Below are positions 26,352 through 34,037 of a DNA stretch of 41,626 bases, in pieces (positions within the stretch are counted from its first letter, which is position 1; each line of letters opens with the position of its first letter). A model generated the notes under the pieces. The model was given only the letters and a program-made list of their open reading frames with translations. It did no database searches and was not told the DNA's origin. The stretch is from Erysipelothrix sp. (lineage in GTDB: Bacteria; Bacillota_I; Bacilli_A; Erysipelotrichales; Erysipelotrichaceae), in NCBI GenBank assembly GCA_012727815.1, contig JAAYGI010000021.1, positions 1 to 41,626 of the forward strand. The letters run 5' to 3'. The translations under genes and the position numbers were made by a program.

Positions 26352-27592
26352 TGCATAAAGTATGCGTTATTGGTAGCGGAGGGAGAGAACACGCACTCTC
26401 TTACCGCCTAAGCCAAAGTAAAATTGTAGATGAAGTATATTGCATGCCAGGTAATGTTGGGATGAAAAAACATGCAAAATTAGTCAATATAGATATTAAT
26501 GATTTTGATGCTGTTGTTAAATTTTGTAAAGACACATCTATTAGTTTGGTTATAGTAGGACCTGAAGTTCCTTTAATGAAAGGTATTGTAGATGTTTTAA
26601 TTGCTAATGATATCAAAGTCTTTGGACCTACAAAAAAAGCAGCACAACTCGAATCAAGTAAAGCTTTTGCTAAAGATTTTATGAAACGAAATAAGATTCA
26701 AAGTGCAAATTATGAACTCTTTGATGATTATGAAAAAGCTTTGGAATATTTAGAAACTCAAGAATACCCCCTTGTAATAAAAGCGTCAGGCTTAGCGCAG
26801 GGAAAAGGTGTACTAATCTGTGAAGATATATCACAAGCTAAAACTGCTCTTTATGAGATTATGAATGATAAAATATTTGGTTCAAGTGGTGATTTAGTAT
26901 TGATCGAAGAATTTATGGACGGAGAAGAGTTTTCACTTTTCGCACTATGCCATAATGAGCAATATGTTATCTTACCTGCTGTTCAAGATCATAAGCGAGC
27001 ATACGATGGCGATCTAGGACCCAACACTGGTGGAATGGGTGTTTATATGCCAGTACCATTTGTAAATGATGCAATTATCGAAACTGCAGTTAAAGATATT
27101 GTGCAACCAACCTTAAAATATATGATTGAAGAAGACAATCCTTTCACGGGTGTTCTATTTGTTGGAATTATGATGCACCACGGTGTCCCAAAAGTTATTG
27201 AGTATAATACACGATTTGGTGATCCAGAGACTGAAATTCTAATGTTGGCTATGGAATCAGATCTATATAGTGTGATTGTAGATTTATTAGATGATAAAAA
27301 ACCAAGTGTTAAATTTTCAAATGATGCTTTTGTAGGAGTGGTACTTGCTGCTAAAGGATATCCTAATGATCCAATAACTCACAAAGCTATTCCAAACCTT
27401 GATGATATAGCATCAAATATATTTCATATGGGAACAACACTGGATGATGATATTCTTGTTAACAGTGGAGGCCGTGCCTTAATCTTCTGTAACAAAGGAG
27501 ATACCATAAGTGATGCAAGAGATAAAGCTTATAAAGATCTTGCTAGATTAGATAGTGAAGATTTCTTCTTTAGAAAAGACATTGGTCATTAA
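26351..27592 (+). CDS. purD: GAR synthetase PurD
   Basis: 413-aa ATP-grasp ligase joining phosphoribosylamine and glycine. N-terminal loop VIGSGGREHALSYRL, GPEVPLMKG, the ATP-grasp core LVIKASGLAQGKGVLI, the substrate segment DHKRAYDGDLGPNTGGMGVYMP and the metal site EYNTRFGDPETE are intact. It is the final gene of the operon purE-K-L-C-F-M-N-H-D and handles the unstable product of PurF, which would here be formed from ammonia. Confidence 0.97.
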   Translation: MHKVCVIGSGGREHALSYRLSQSKIVDEVYCMPGNVGMKKHAKLVNIDINDFDAVVKFCKDTSISLVIVGPEVPLMKGIVDVLIANDIKVFGPTKKAAQLESSKAFAKDFMKRNKIQSANYELFDDYEKALEYLETQEYPLVIKASGLAQGKGVLICEDISQAKTALYEIMNDKIFGSSGDLVLIEEFMDGEEFSLFALCHNEQYVILPAVQDHKRAYDGDLGPNTGGMGVYMPVPFVNDAIIETAVKDIVQPTLKYMIEEDNPFTGVLFVGIMMHHGVPKVIEYNTRFGDPETEILMLAMESDLYSVIVDLLDDKKPSVKFSNDAFVGVVLAAKGYPNDPITHKAIPNLDDIASNIFHMGTTLDDDILVNSGGRALIFCNKGDTISDARDKAYKDLARLDSEDFFFRKDIGH

Positions 27593-27660
27593 GTCATTAA
27601 AGATATAAATCTATAAAGATATTAAACAATTTCATATAAGATGAGTTTGTTAAGTAAAGA

Positions 27661-27703
27661 AAGTGTTTGAGTGCCAAAATTGGTATTTCAAGCACTTTTA
27701 TTA
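27661..27703 (+). terminator. Terminator of the purine operon
   Basis: Long stem of 17 pairs (27661-27677 with 27680-27697, one bulged T, some G-T pairs) around a two-base turn, followed by TTTTATT. The 68 bases between the purD stop and this hairpin hold nothing that I recognise. Confidence 0.8.
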
Positions 27704-27709
27704 TATAAT
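27680..27709 (+). promoter_or_regulatory. Promoter for the FMN riboswitch-ribU transcript
   Basis: TTGGTA (27680-27685) and TATAAT (27704-27709) with an 18-base spacer. The -35 box is built into the right arm of the purine operon terminator. Transcription would start about 27716, just ahead of the aptamer. Confidence 0.6.
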
Positions 27710-27718
27710 GGATAAGAA

Positions 27719-27827
27719 ATACTTCAGGGCAGGGTGCAATTCCCGACCGGTGGTACACCCCACGCGTCTTCGGACATGAACTGGTTAGATTCCAGTGGCG
27801 ACAGTATAGTCTGGATGATAGAAGATT
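27719..27827 (+). promoter_or_regulatory. FMN riboswitch (RFN element)
   Basis: Clear RFN aptamer: CTTCAGGGCAGGGTG at the 5' side, then ATTCCCGACCGGTGG, ACCCCACG, GATTCCAGTGG, CGACAGT, AGTCTGGATG and closing GAAG pairing with the initial CTTC. FMN binding would repress the riboflavin importer downstream. Confidence 0.95.
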
Positions 27828-27838
27828 TTTTCTTTTTG

Positions 27839-27866
27839 CCTTGAGTATGTTTTTTTCTCAAGGAGG
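27839..27866 (+). promoter_or_regulatory. Ribosome-site-sequestering hairpin of the FMN riboswitch
   Basis: CCTTGAG (27839-27845) pairs with CTCAAGG (27857-27863); the right arm covers the first half of the ribU ribosome site AAGGAGG (27860-27866). No T run follows, so control is probably at translation initiation, although the T-rich strings around it do not exclude transcriptional effects. Confidence 0.65.
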
Positions 27867-27872
27867 TAAATG

Positions 27873-28388
27873 ATGAAAAAAATTGATACTCGAAACTTGA
27901 TTATGGTGGCGCTATTATCAGCAATATCTTTCGCACTATTTATGTGGGAGATTAAGATAGTAGGACCATTAGAATTCGATCTAAGTGATGTTGTTGTGGT
28001 TATGGCTGGATTTTGGATGGGATTGATTCCCGGAATACTTGTAGCCTTAATAAAAAACATACTACATCTATTATTCTTTATAGGTAGCGGTGGTATAGGA
28101 GAGTTAACTAACTTTGTCTATGCTGTGCTTTTAATGGCACCACTTGCACTTATTAAGCCAAAAACATGGGTAAAGAAAATTGGATTATACATACTGGTCA
28201 TAGTATTTGTGACCGTATCAATCAATGTTTTCAATTATTACATAGCAATGCCAATTTATGGTATCGCACAAGACATTAGGTTCGAAATGATCCTTTTGAC
28301 CTTCGTGCCTTTTAATATAGTTAAAACGGGTGTAGTTATTCTTATTTTTAACTTAATTCTTCCGTTTTTTGATAGAAAGTTTAAGTAA
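27873..28388 (+). CDS. ribU: Riboflavin ECF transporter substrate-binding subunit RibU
   Basis: 171-aa integral membrane S component with about six helices. The N-terminus MKKIDTRNLIMVALLSAISF and the segments EFDLSDVVVVMAGFWMG and GGIGELTNFVYAV are characteristic of RibU. It works with the ECF module (EcfA, EcfA', EcfT), which is not in this window, to import riboflavin. The FMN riboswitch in front supports riboflavin rather than another vitamin. Two ATG codons adjoin (27870, 27873); the second is chosen for proper spacing to GGAGG. No riboflavin synthesis genes are present nearby. Confidence 0.93.
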   Translation: MKKIDTRNLIMVALLSAISFALFMWEIKIVGPLEFDLSDVVVVMAGFWMGLIPGILVALIKNILHLLFFIGSGGIGELTNFVYAVLLMAPLALIKPKTWVKKIGLYILVIVFVTVSINVFNYYIAMPIYGIAQDIRFEMILLTFVPFNIVKTGVVILIFNLILPFFDRKFK

Positions 28389-28391
28389 CTA

Positions 28392-28400
28392 TGATATAAT
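28392..28400 (+). promoter_or_regulatory. Extended -10 promoter for the 28422-32837 gene cluster
   Basis: TGATATAAT with TATAAT at 28395-28400, in the same TATGATATAATT context as the rpmG promoter. No convincing -35 box. It lies directly after the ribU stop; no terminator separates the two units. Confidence 0.6.
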
Positions 28401-28421
28401 TCAATTGAGGTGAGGGAATTT

Positions 28422-29861
28422 ATGAAAACACGTATGGAGCGCTATAAAGAACTTCGTGAGAAGATGTCAAATGAGGTTGAAACAAAAGTTCAATCTCAAG
28501 GCTTATCTGAGTATGCAAATCGGTTAAATAAAATAGATCAAAATAATTTTGATAATATGGAAGTAGAGTCTAATCCAGATTATAAACCGACTCGCGCCAA
28601 AGATGTCGAAGTAGATATGTATGAAACTTTTGAGAATGAGTACCTTAAAGATTTCCTTGAAGAAGTGAAGTCTTATAATATTGAAAAAGGTACACGAGTT
28701 GTTTCTGACACTAAAGAGAATATCTTAGAGAATATCAATGCACCAGAATCACAAGTAAATGGGAAACTTGGAACAAGCGAAGATCCTATTGGTCTTGAAG
28801 ATATTGGTATCTTTGATAATATTAAACAACCCGTAACTAACCGTGAAGAGATTGACACAAGTGCAATGGACTTCTTAAATAAAACAGCAGAGATTAAATA
28901 TGAAGATGATATTTTTTCTAATGCTGTCTCTGATTTGCTAGAAGAACCCATTGCAGTTCAAGAAAATGTTGAAGTAGTAGCTTCAGAAGATACACCAGCA
29001 GATGATTTTGGTTTTAATGATATGTTTAATACACCATCAGAAGAGTCAGAACCAGCTATGCCTGTATTTGAACCATCAGAAGTCTTATTTGATGAAACTG
29101 AAAATACAGATGAATTATTCGATACAGAATCAATTATTAATGCTTTAACAAATGATAACTTTTTCTCTGAGAAAGTTACTGAACCAGAAGCTTCTATTGA
29201 AGATGGACTTTTAGATACTTCTCAATTTCAAACATTTGATTTGGAACTTGAGCAAAGAAACAAAGAACATACGGATGAAATATTCCAAAATGTTGATGAT
29301 ACTTTCTTTGACGGCTTAAATTTTGGTGAAAATATCAACAAGGTTGAAAACCAAGTAGAACATTCAGAAAACAATGATCCATTCTGGACAGATTACATTC
29401 AAAAGATGAATGAATTGGAAGATAACATTGATGCTGTTTATGAAGGACCAAGAGATAACTTGAACTTCCCAGAATCAAGACCAGAACCAATTCAAACTAG
29501 AAGACCAGAGCCGGTTGAATCTCGTGATATTACTCAAGAATTTTTAGAACTTACACGAGAAATCGAACGTGATAACTTAGAGTCAATTGATTTAGGATCA
29601 CAGGTAAGTGAACCTGTAGTTGAAACGGTTGAAGAAATAGAAACAGTACGTGTTGAGGAAATTCCTGTCACAGTTGAAAAGCAAATAAGTAAGAATATAG
29701 AATTTACAGAAACGGCAGAGATGGATGATGCCCAAGATTTATATACACCATCAAAAAAAGAAACAACAAAAAACAGAGCAATTAATGCATTACTGACAGT
29801 TGCACTCGCAGGTATCATATTAGGTGTTGCTATTGCTGTTAAGTATTTCTTATTTAATTAG
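28422..29861 (+). CDS. Acidic tail-anchored membrane protein, unknown function
   Basis: 479 aa, which I do not recognise. The N-terminal 90 residues are mixed-charge and helical (MKTRMERYKELREKMSNEVE, then YETFENEYLKDFLEEVKSY). A long low-complexity acidic region follows (about residues 95-440), rich in Glu, Asp, Pro and Phe with repeated short motifs such as EPSE, EDIGIF, DTFFDGL and DPFW. The end is a basic cluster (SKKETTKNRA) and one hydrophobic helix (about residues 455-477) with only FLFN after it: a tail-anchored topology with the bulk in the cytoplasm. GAGGTGA precedes ATG 28422. It is the first gene of the cmk-der-gpsA cluster. A scaffold or regulator of envelope or division is possible but unsupported. 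Confidence 0.7.
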   Translation: MKTRMERYKELREKMSNEVETKVQSQGLSEYANRLNKIDQNNFDNMEVESNPDYKPTRAKDVEVDMYETFENEYLKDFLEEVKSYNIEKGTRVVSDTKENILENINAPESQVNGKLGTSEDPIGLEDIGIFDNIKQPVTNREEIDTSAMDFLNKTAEIKYEDDIFSNAVSDLLEEPIAVQENVEVVASEDTPADDFGFNDMFNTPSEESEPAMPVFEPSEVLFDETENTDELFDTESIINALTNDNFFSEKVTEPEASIEDGLLDTSQFQTFDLELEQRNKEHTDEIFQNVDDTFFDGLNFGENINKVENQVEHSENNDPFWTDYIQKMNELEDNIDAVYEGPRDNLNFPESRPEPIQTRRPEPVESRDITQEFLELTREIERDNLESIDLGSQVSEPVVETVEEIETVRVEEIPVTVEKQISKNIEFTETAEMDDAQDLYTPSKKETTKNRAINALLTVALAGIILGVAIAVKYFLFN

Positions 29862-29875
29862 TGAGGAGAATTAGT

Positions 29876-30532
29876 TTGTTTAATATAGGAATCGATGGTC
29901 CAAGTGCATCAGGAAAAAGCACGATAGCAAAACGATTGGCTAAAATGCTTAATTTCACACACATAGACACAGGTGCTATGTATCGTGCAATTGCTTATGA
30001 TTGCGTCAAGAACAATATTGATCTTGATGATGAAGTTGCATGTAGTGAAATTGCACAAAAGAGCAAGATTGAATTAATAGATGACAAAATATTTTTAAAT
30101 GGAAAAAACGTAACGCATGCAATCAGATCAGAAAATGTATCTGCTGCAGCATCACGCATTTCAAAATATAAAGATGTTAGAAACAAACTTGTTTTAATAC
30201 AACAAGAAATTGCCGAAAAAAAAGGTTTTGTACTGGATGGTAGAGATATAACATCAGTAGTACTTCCAAATGCAGAACTAAAAGTATACCAAACTGCCGA
30301 TGTTTCAGTAAGAGCAAAACGCAGATTTGAAGAACTAACAAAAGCAGGGCATGAATTGGATTATGATGATGTATATAACGATTTAGTACAACGTGATGCC
30401 CAAGACATGAACCGCACAGAATCGCCTTTAATCAAGGTAAAGGATGCTGTAGAAATTGATACAAGCTATCTTACAATAGAAGAGAGTGTATCATTAATTA
30501 TGAGTATTCTAAAGGACAGAGGTTTAATATGA
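29876..30532 (+). CDS. cmk: Cytidylate kinase
   Basis: 218-aa (d)CMP kinase. P-loop GIDGPSASGKST, then HIDTGAMYRAI, the NMP-binding insert region, and DGRDITSVVLPNAELKVY with the invariant Asp-Gly-Arg-Asp. RRFEELTKAGHE and RDAQDMNRTESPL match the lid and the base-recognition parts. TTG 29876 is chosen as start because GAGGAGA ends six bases earlier and the protein then begins MFNIGIDG, as in relatives; GTG 29861 would overlap the previous stop. Four-base overlap with der. Confidence 0.95.
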   Translation: MFNIGIDGPSASGKSTIAKRLAKMLNFTHIDTGAMYRAIAYDCVKNNIDLDDEVACSEIAQKSKIELIDDKIFLNGKNVTHAIRSENVSAAASRISKYKDVRNKLVLIQQEIAEKKGFVLDGRDITSVVLPNAELKVYQTADVSVRAKRRFEELTKAGHELDYDDVYNDLVQRDAQDMNRTESPLIKVKDAVEIDTSYLTIEESVSLIMSILKDRGLI

Positions 30533-31842
30533 TAGATGGAGTTATAGCGATTGTCGGCCGACCAAATGTTGGTAAGTCATCGCTTTTCAATCGTATTATT
30601 GGCGAAAGAAAATCAATAGTACATGACCAACCTGGTGTTACAAGAGATAGAATCTATGGGAAAACTACATGGTTAACTAAAGATTTAAGATTTATTGACA
30701 CTGGTGGTATTCAACTTGAAGAACAAGATTTTTCAAAAGAAATTCAAATGCAGGTAGATATTGCAATAGAAGAGTCAGATTTGATTCTTTTTGTAGTAAG
30801 TGCAATTGAAGGATTAACAGCAGATGACCAACATATTGCTAGATTACTACGTGGTTCAGACAAACCAGTAGTTGTTGTTGCAAATAAAGTTGATGATATT
30901 CAATTTGTTGCTGATATTTATGAGTTTTATAATTTAGGTTTTGATGAACCATTCCCTACAAGTACTGAACACGGTATTGGTATCGGAGACTTATTAGACC
31001 AAGTTATTCAAAAACTACCTATGAAACAGTTCAGAGAACACGAAGACATTTTAAGTTTCTGTGTTATTGGACAACCAAACGTAGGAAAAAGTTCACTTGT
31101 GAACTCAATTATTAATCAAGATCGTGTTATTGTTTCTGAAATTGAAGGAACAACACGTGATGCTGTAGATACACCTTTCAAATTTGAAGGTAATGACTAT
31201 GTCATAGTTGATACAGCTGGTATTAGAAAACGCGGAAAAGTATATGAGAAAATAGAAAAATACTCTGTACTGCGTGCTATGAGTGCCATAGAAAAGGCAG
31301 ATGTAGCGCTCTTTGTAATTGATGGTGAACGAGGGATTCGTGCCCAAGACAAACATGTTGCAGGATATGCGCATGAAGCTGGTAAACCAATTGTTATTAT
31401 CTATAACAAATGGGATACTGTAGATACAAGCGAAGAAGATATGGAAGCTGTACGTAAGAAAGTTTATGATGAATTCATTTACTTAAATTACGCACCAATC
31501 TTATTTGTATCTGCACTTACTAAAAAACGTGTACATACAATACTACCAATGGTAAATATTGTATATGAAAACAGTGTACGTCGTATTGCAACAAGCGTTG
31601 TAAACGAGGTAATTCAAGATGCTGTTATGCTTACACCACCACCAACACACAATGGCCAAAGATTACGCGTATTATATGCATCACAAGTAAGTGTTCAACC
31701 ACCTACATTTGTAATATTTGTTAATGATCCAGCATTGGCTCACTTCTCATATGTGAGATACCTGGAAAATGCACTTAGACGTGCTTTCAATTTTGAAGGG
31801 ACGCCGGTACATATCATTATCAGAAAGCGAGGAAATGCATGA
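30529..31842 (+). CDS. der: Ribosome assembly GTPase Der (EngA)
   Basis: 437 aa with the unique tandem pair of GTPase domains acting in 50S subunit assembly. Domain 1: G1 GRPNVGKSS, DTGG, NKVD. Domain 2: G1 GQPNVGKSS, DTAG, NKWD. A C-terminal KH-like domain follows (PPPTHNGQRLRVLYA and PALAHFSYVRYLENALR). Everything is intact. In the window Der is complete while Era, another ribosome-assembly GTPase, is interrupted. Overlaps cmk and gpsA by four bases each. Confidence 0.97.
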   Translation: MIDGVIAIVGRPNVGKSSLFNRIIGERKSIVHDQPGVTRDRIYGKTTWLTKDLRFIDTGGIQLEEQDFSKEIQMQVDIAIEESDLILFVVSAIEGLTADDQHIARLLRGSDKPVVVVANKVDDIQFVADIYEFYNLGFDEPFPTSTEHGIGIGDLLDQVIQKLPMKQFREHEDILSFCVIGQPNVGKSSLVNSIINQDRVIVSEIEGTTRDAVDTPFKFEGNDYVIVDTAGIRKRGKVYEKIEKYSVLRAMSAIEKADVALFVIDGERGIRAQDKHVAGYAHEAGKPIVIIYNKWDTVDTSEEDMEAVRKKVYDEFIYLNYAPILFVSALTKKRVHTILPMVNIVYENSVRRIATSVVNEVIQDAVMLTPPPTHNGQRLRVLYASQVSVQPPTFVIFVNDPALAHFSYVRYLENALRRAFNFEGTPVHIIIRKRGNA

Positions 31843-32837
31843 GAATCGCAGTTATAGGTTCAGGAAGTTGGGGAACAGCGCTTGCGAATGTTCTTGCAAT
31901 TAATGAACATGATGTAATTATTTGGGGTAAGAATATAGATGAAGTTAAAGACATTCAAGATAACTATCAAAACTCTAAATTCTTCAAAGATGTTACATTA
32001 AATAAAAATCTTAAAGCAACTTCGAATTTTGATGATATTGTAGATTATGATGTATTCTTACTTGCTGTACCTTCAATTGCAATTGAAGAGGTGAGTAAAA
32101 AATTAAATGATATTGTTAAGAAAAAAATATACGTTATCAATGTAGCTAAAGGATTTCATCCAGTTACACATGAATATCTAATGGATGTTATTGAAAACAA
32201 TATTGATAAAGATAAACTTGAAGCTGTTGTCAGTCTTATTGGACCTTCACATGCTGAAGAGGTTGTCTTAGGTTTATTAACAGCTGTAAATGCAGTTTCT
32301 AAAAACCTTAAAGATGCAGAAGTTGTTCAAAATTTATTTTCAAATGATTTCTTTAGAGTCTATACTAACGATGATGTCGTTGGTGCTCAAATAGGAGTCG
32401 CTATTAAGAATATTATTGCATTAGCAAGTGGTGTTGCTAAAGGTATGGGACAAGGCGATAACGCCCGTGCTGCACTGATAACACGTGGATTGAGCGAAAT
32501 GGCGCGCTATGGCGTTTATTTCGGTGGTAGAATGGAAACATTCTTAGGTCTATGTGGTGTTGGTGACTTAGTTGTTACTGCAAGCAGTGAACACAGTCGA
32601 AATTTCCAGGCAGGTTATGCTGTAGGAAAAGCAAACGGTGTTGCTGAATTTAATAAAAACAACACATTAACTGTAGAAGGTGTTATGGCTGCAAAAGTAG
32701 TACACGAAGTAGCAAAAGAACACAATATATCAATGCCGATCACTGATCAGGTGTACCAAGTATTTTATGAAGGTAAGGATCCCAAGACAGCAATTCTTGA
32801 ATTGATGACACGTGATTTAAAACATGAAATGAAATAA
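31839..32837 (+). CDS. gpsA: Glycerol-3-phosphate dehydrogenase [NAD(P)+] GpsA
   Basis: 332-aa cytoplasmic enzyme reducing dihydroxyacetone phosphate to sn-glycerol-3-phosphate for phospholipid synthesis. N-terminal dinucleotide loop GSGSWGTALA, then GPSHAEEV, catalytic Lys in GVAIKNIIALASG, and GMGQGDNARAALITRG and LCGVGDLVVTASS, all standard. Conserved Bacillota order cmk-der-gpsA-hup. It overlaps der by four bases. Confidence 0.97.
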   Translation: MRIAVIGSGSWGTALANVLAINEHDVIIWGKNIDEVKDIQDNYQNSKFFKDVTLNKNLKATSNFDDIVDYDVFLLAVPSIAIEEVSKKLNDIVKKKIYVINVAKGFHPVTHEYLMDVIENNIDKDKLEAVVSLIGPSHAEEVVLGLLTAVNAVSKNLKDAEVVQNLFSNDFFRVYTNDDVVGAQIGVAIKNIIALASGVAKGMGQGDNARAALITRGLSEMARYGVYFGGRMETFLGLCGVGDLVVTASSEHSRNFQAGYAVGKANGVAEFNKNNTLTVEGVMAAKVVHEVAKEHNISMPITDQVYQVFYEGKDPKTAILELMTRDLKHEMK

Positions 32838-32838
32838 C

Positions 32839-32867
32839 TTGTAATTTTAAATATATAGTGATATCAT
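32839..32867 (+). promoter_or_regulatory. Promoter for hup
   Basis: TTGTAA (32839-32844), 17-base spacer, TATCAT (32862-32867) with TG extension two bases before it (TGATATCAT). It begins inside the end of the gpsA unit and is followed by the hup ribosome site AGGAGG (32880-32885). Confidence 0.7.
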
Positions 32868-32891
32868 TTATCTATTATTAGGAGGAATAAC

Positions 32892-33179
32892 ATGAGCGTA
32901 AAAACATTAAATAAAAAAGCATTAGTAGATAACATTGCTGACAAACTAAACTTAACAAAGAAAGATGCAACAGAATTTATTGATGTATTCTTAGATGAAA
33001 TCAGAGATGTATTAGAAGATAAGGGAACTGTAGAATTATCAGGATTTGGTAAATTCGAAGTTAGATTCCGTGCCGAAAGAGATGGATTCAACCCAAAAAC
33101 AAAAGAAAGCATTCGTATAGCAGCATCACATAGTGTTGCATTCAAACCAGCTAAGGCTTTAAAAGATTTAGTTAAATAA
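32892..33179 (+). CDS. hup: DNA-binding protein HU
   Basis: 95-aa histone-like dimeric DNA-bending protein. LNKKALVDNIADKLNLTKKDA forms the helical base; GFGKFEVRFRAERDGFNPKTKE is the signature beta-arm region with the intercalating Pro in NPKT; the C-terminus FKPAKALKDLV is typical. It has its own promoter and terminator, as expected for an abundant protein. Confidence 0.96.
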   Translation: MSVKTLNKKALVDNIADKLNLTKKDATEFIDVFLDEIRDVLEDKGTVELSGFGKFEVRFRAERDGFNPKTKESIRIAASHSVAFKPAKALKDLVK

Positions 33180-33180
33180 A

Positions 33181-33210
33181 AAAAATGGGAGCTAATGCTC
33201 CTATTTTTTA
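33181..33210 (+). terminator. Terminator after hup
   Basis: AAAAATGGGAGC / GCTCCTATTTTT, twelve pairs (one G-T) around TAAT, with A and T runs on both sides. Two bases after the hup stop codon. Confidence 0.88.
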
Positions 33211-33226
33211 TCTAAAAGGAGATAAC

Positions 33227-33922
33227 ATGGGATATTATTATATGGGATATGGTTTTGTAATAATTGCAGCAATCTTATCCATGATCGCGCAAAGCTATGT
33301 TAAAAGTAGTTACAATAAATTTAGTAGAATTGCCACATCTAAAGGAATGTCTGGTGCTCAAATAGCACAATACATCCTTACCAGAAATGGTATTACAGAT
33401 GTTCAAGTTGTAGAGTCAAGAAATGGACTCTTATCAGATCACTTCGATCCAAATAAAAAGATAGTAGCACTATCACCAGAAGTATTTAGAAATTCATCTA
33501 TCGCATCTGTTGCAGTAGCAGCACATGAGGTAGGACATGCGATTCAATATGATACTGGATACTTTGGTATTAAAATTAGAACAATGGTTCTAGGACCTGC
33601 AATCGTTGCAAGTAAACTATCAGGAATATTCATTATGATTGGTATTTTATTTATTAACTCAACTGTAGGCATCATGTTTGATATTGGTATTATTTTATTA
33701 GGTGTTGTAACATTGTTTCAAATACTAACATTACCAATTGAATTTGATGCATCATCAAGAGCCCTAAAGAATATTCAATCCGAAGGATTACTTGTATCTT
33801 CAGAATACTCAGGTGCTAAGACAATGCTACAAGCTGCAGCATTAACGTATGTAGCAGCTGCTGCAGGATCTATCATGAACTTAATGAGATTTATCATGAT
33901 CCGTAATAGTCGTAGAGATTAA
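33227..33922 (+). CDS. YugP-type membrane zinc metallopeptidase
   Basis: 231-aa membrane protein of the neutral zinc metallopeptidase 2 family (Bacillus YugP). One N-terminal helix (YYMGYGFVIIAAILSMIAQ), then the soluble segment with SRNGLLSDHFDP and the zinc motif HEVGH (residues 100-104) in AVAAHEVGHAIQYD, then two further hydrophobic helices and the C-terminal EFDASSRAL, which supplies the third zinc ligand in related families. ATG 33227 follows AAGGAG. The physiological substrate is unknown. It lies between two terminators, so is probably transcribed alone, though no clear promoter is visible. Confidence 0.9.
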   Translation: MGYYYMGYGFVIIAAILSMIAQSYVKSSYNKFSRIATSKGMSGAQIAQYILTRNGITDVQVVESRNGLLSDHFDPNKKIVALSPEVFRNSSIASVAVAAHEVGHAIQYDTGYFGIKIRTMVLGPAIVASKLSGIFIMIGILFINSTVGIMFDIGIILLGVVTLFQILTLPIEFDASSRALKNIQSEGLLVSSEYSGAKTMLQAAALTYVAAAAGSIMNLMRFIMIRNSRRD

Positions 33923-33946
33923 TATACTGATTAAAATAGAAATTTT

Positions 33947-33979
33947 AAAGACAAAAGAAGTAAATCTTTTGTCTTTTTT
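33947..33979 (+). terminator. Terminator after the YugP-type protease
   Basis: AAAGACAAAAGA (33947-33958) and TCTTTTGTCTTT (33965-33976), twelve perfect pairs with a six-base loop, continuing into TTT. Confidence 0.87.
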
Positions 33980-34037
33980 ATGCTTCAATTTATATCTATT
34001 AGGACTCAAGTTAAATCATCCATACTTATTAGCAGAG

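Noticed and set aside
33969-34037. TTG start at 33969 for the secreted protein
   Set aside because: It lies within the right arm and T run of the preceding terminator, has no ribosome site and would place extra hydrophilic sequence before the signal peptide.
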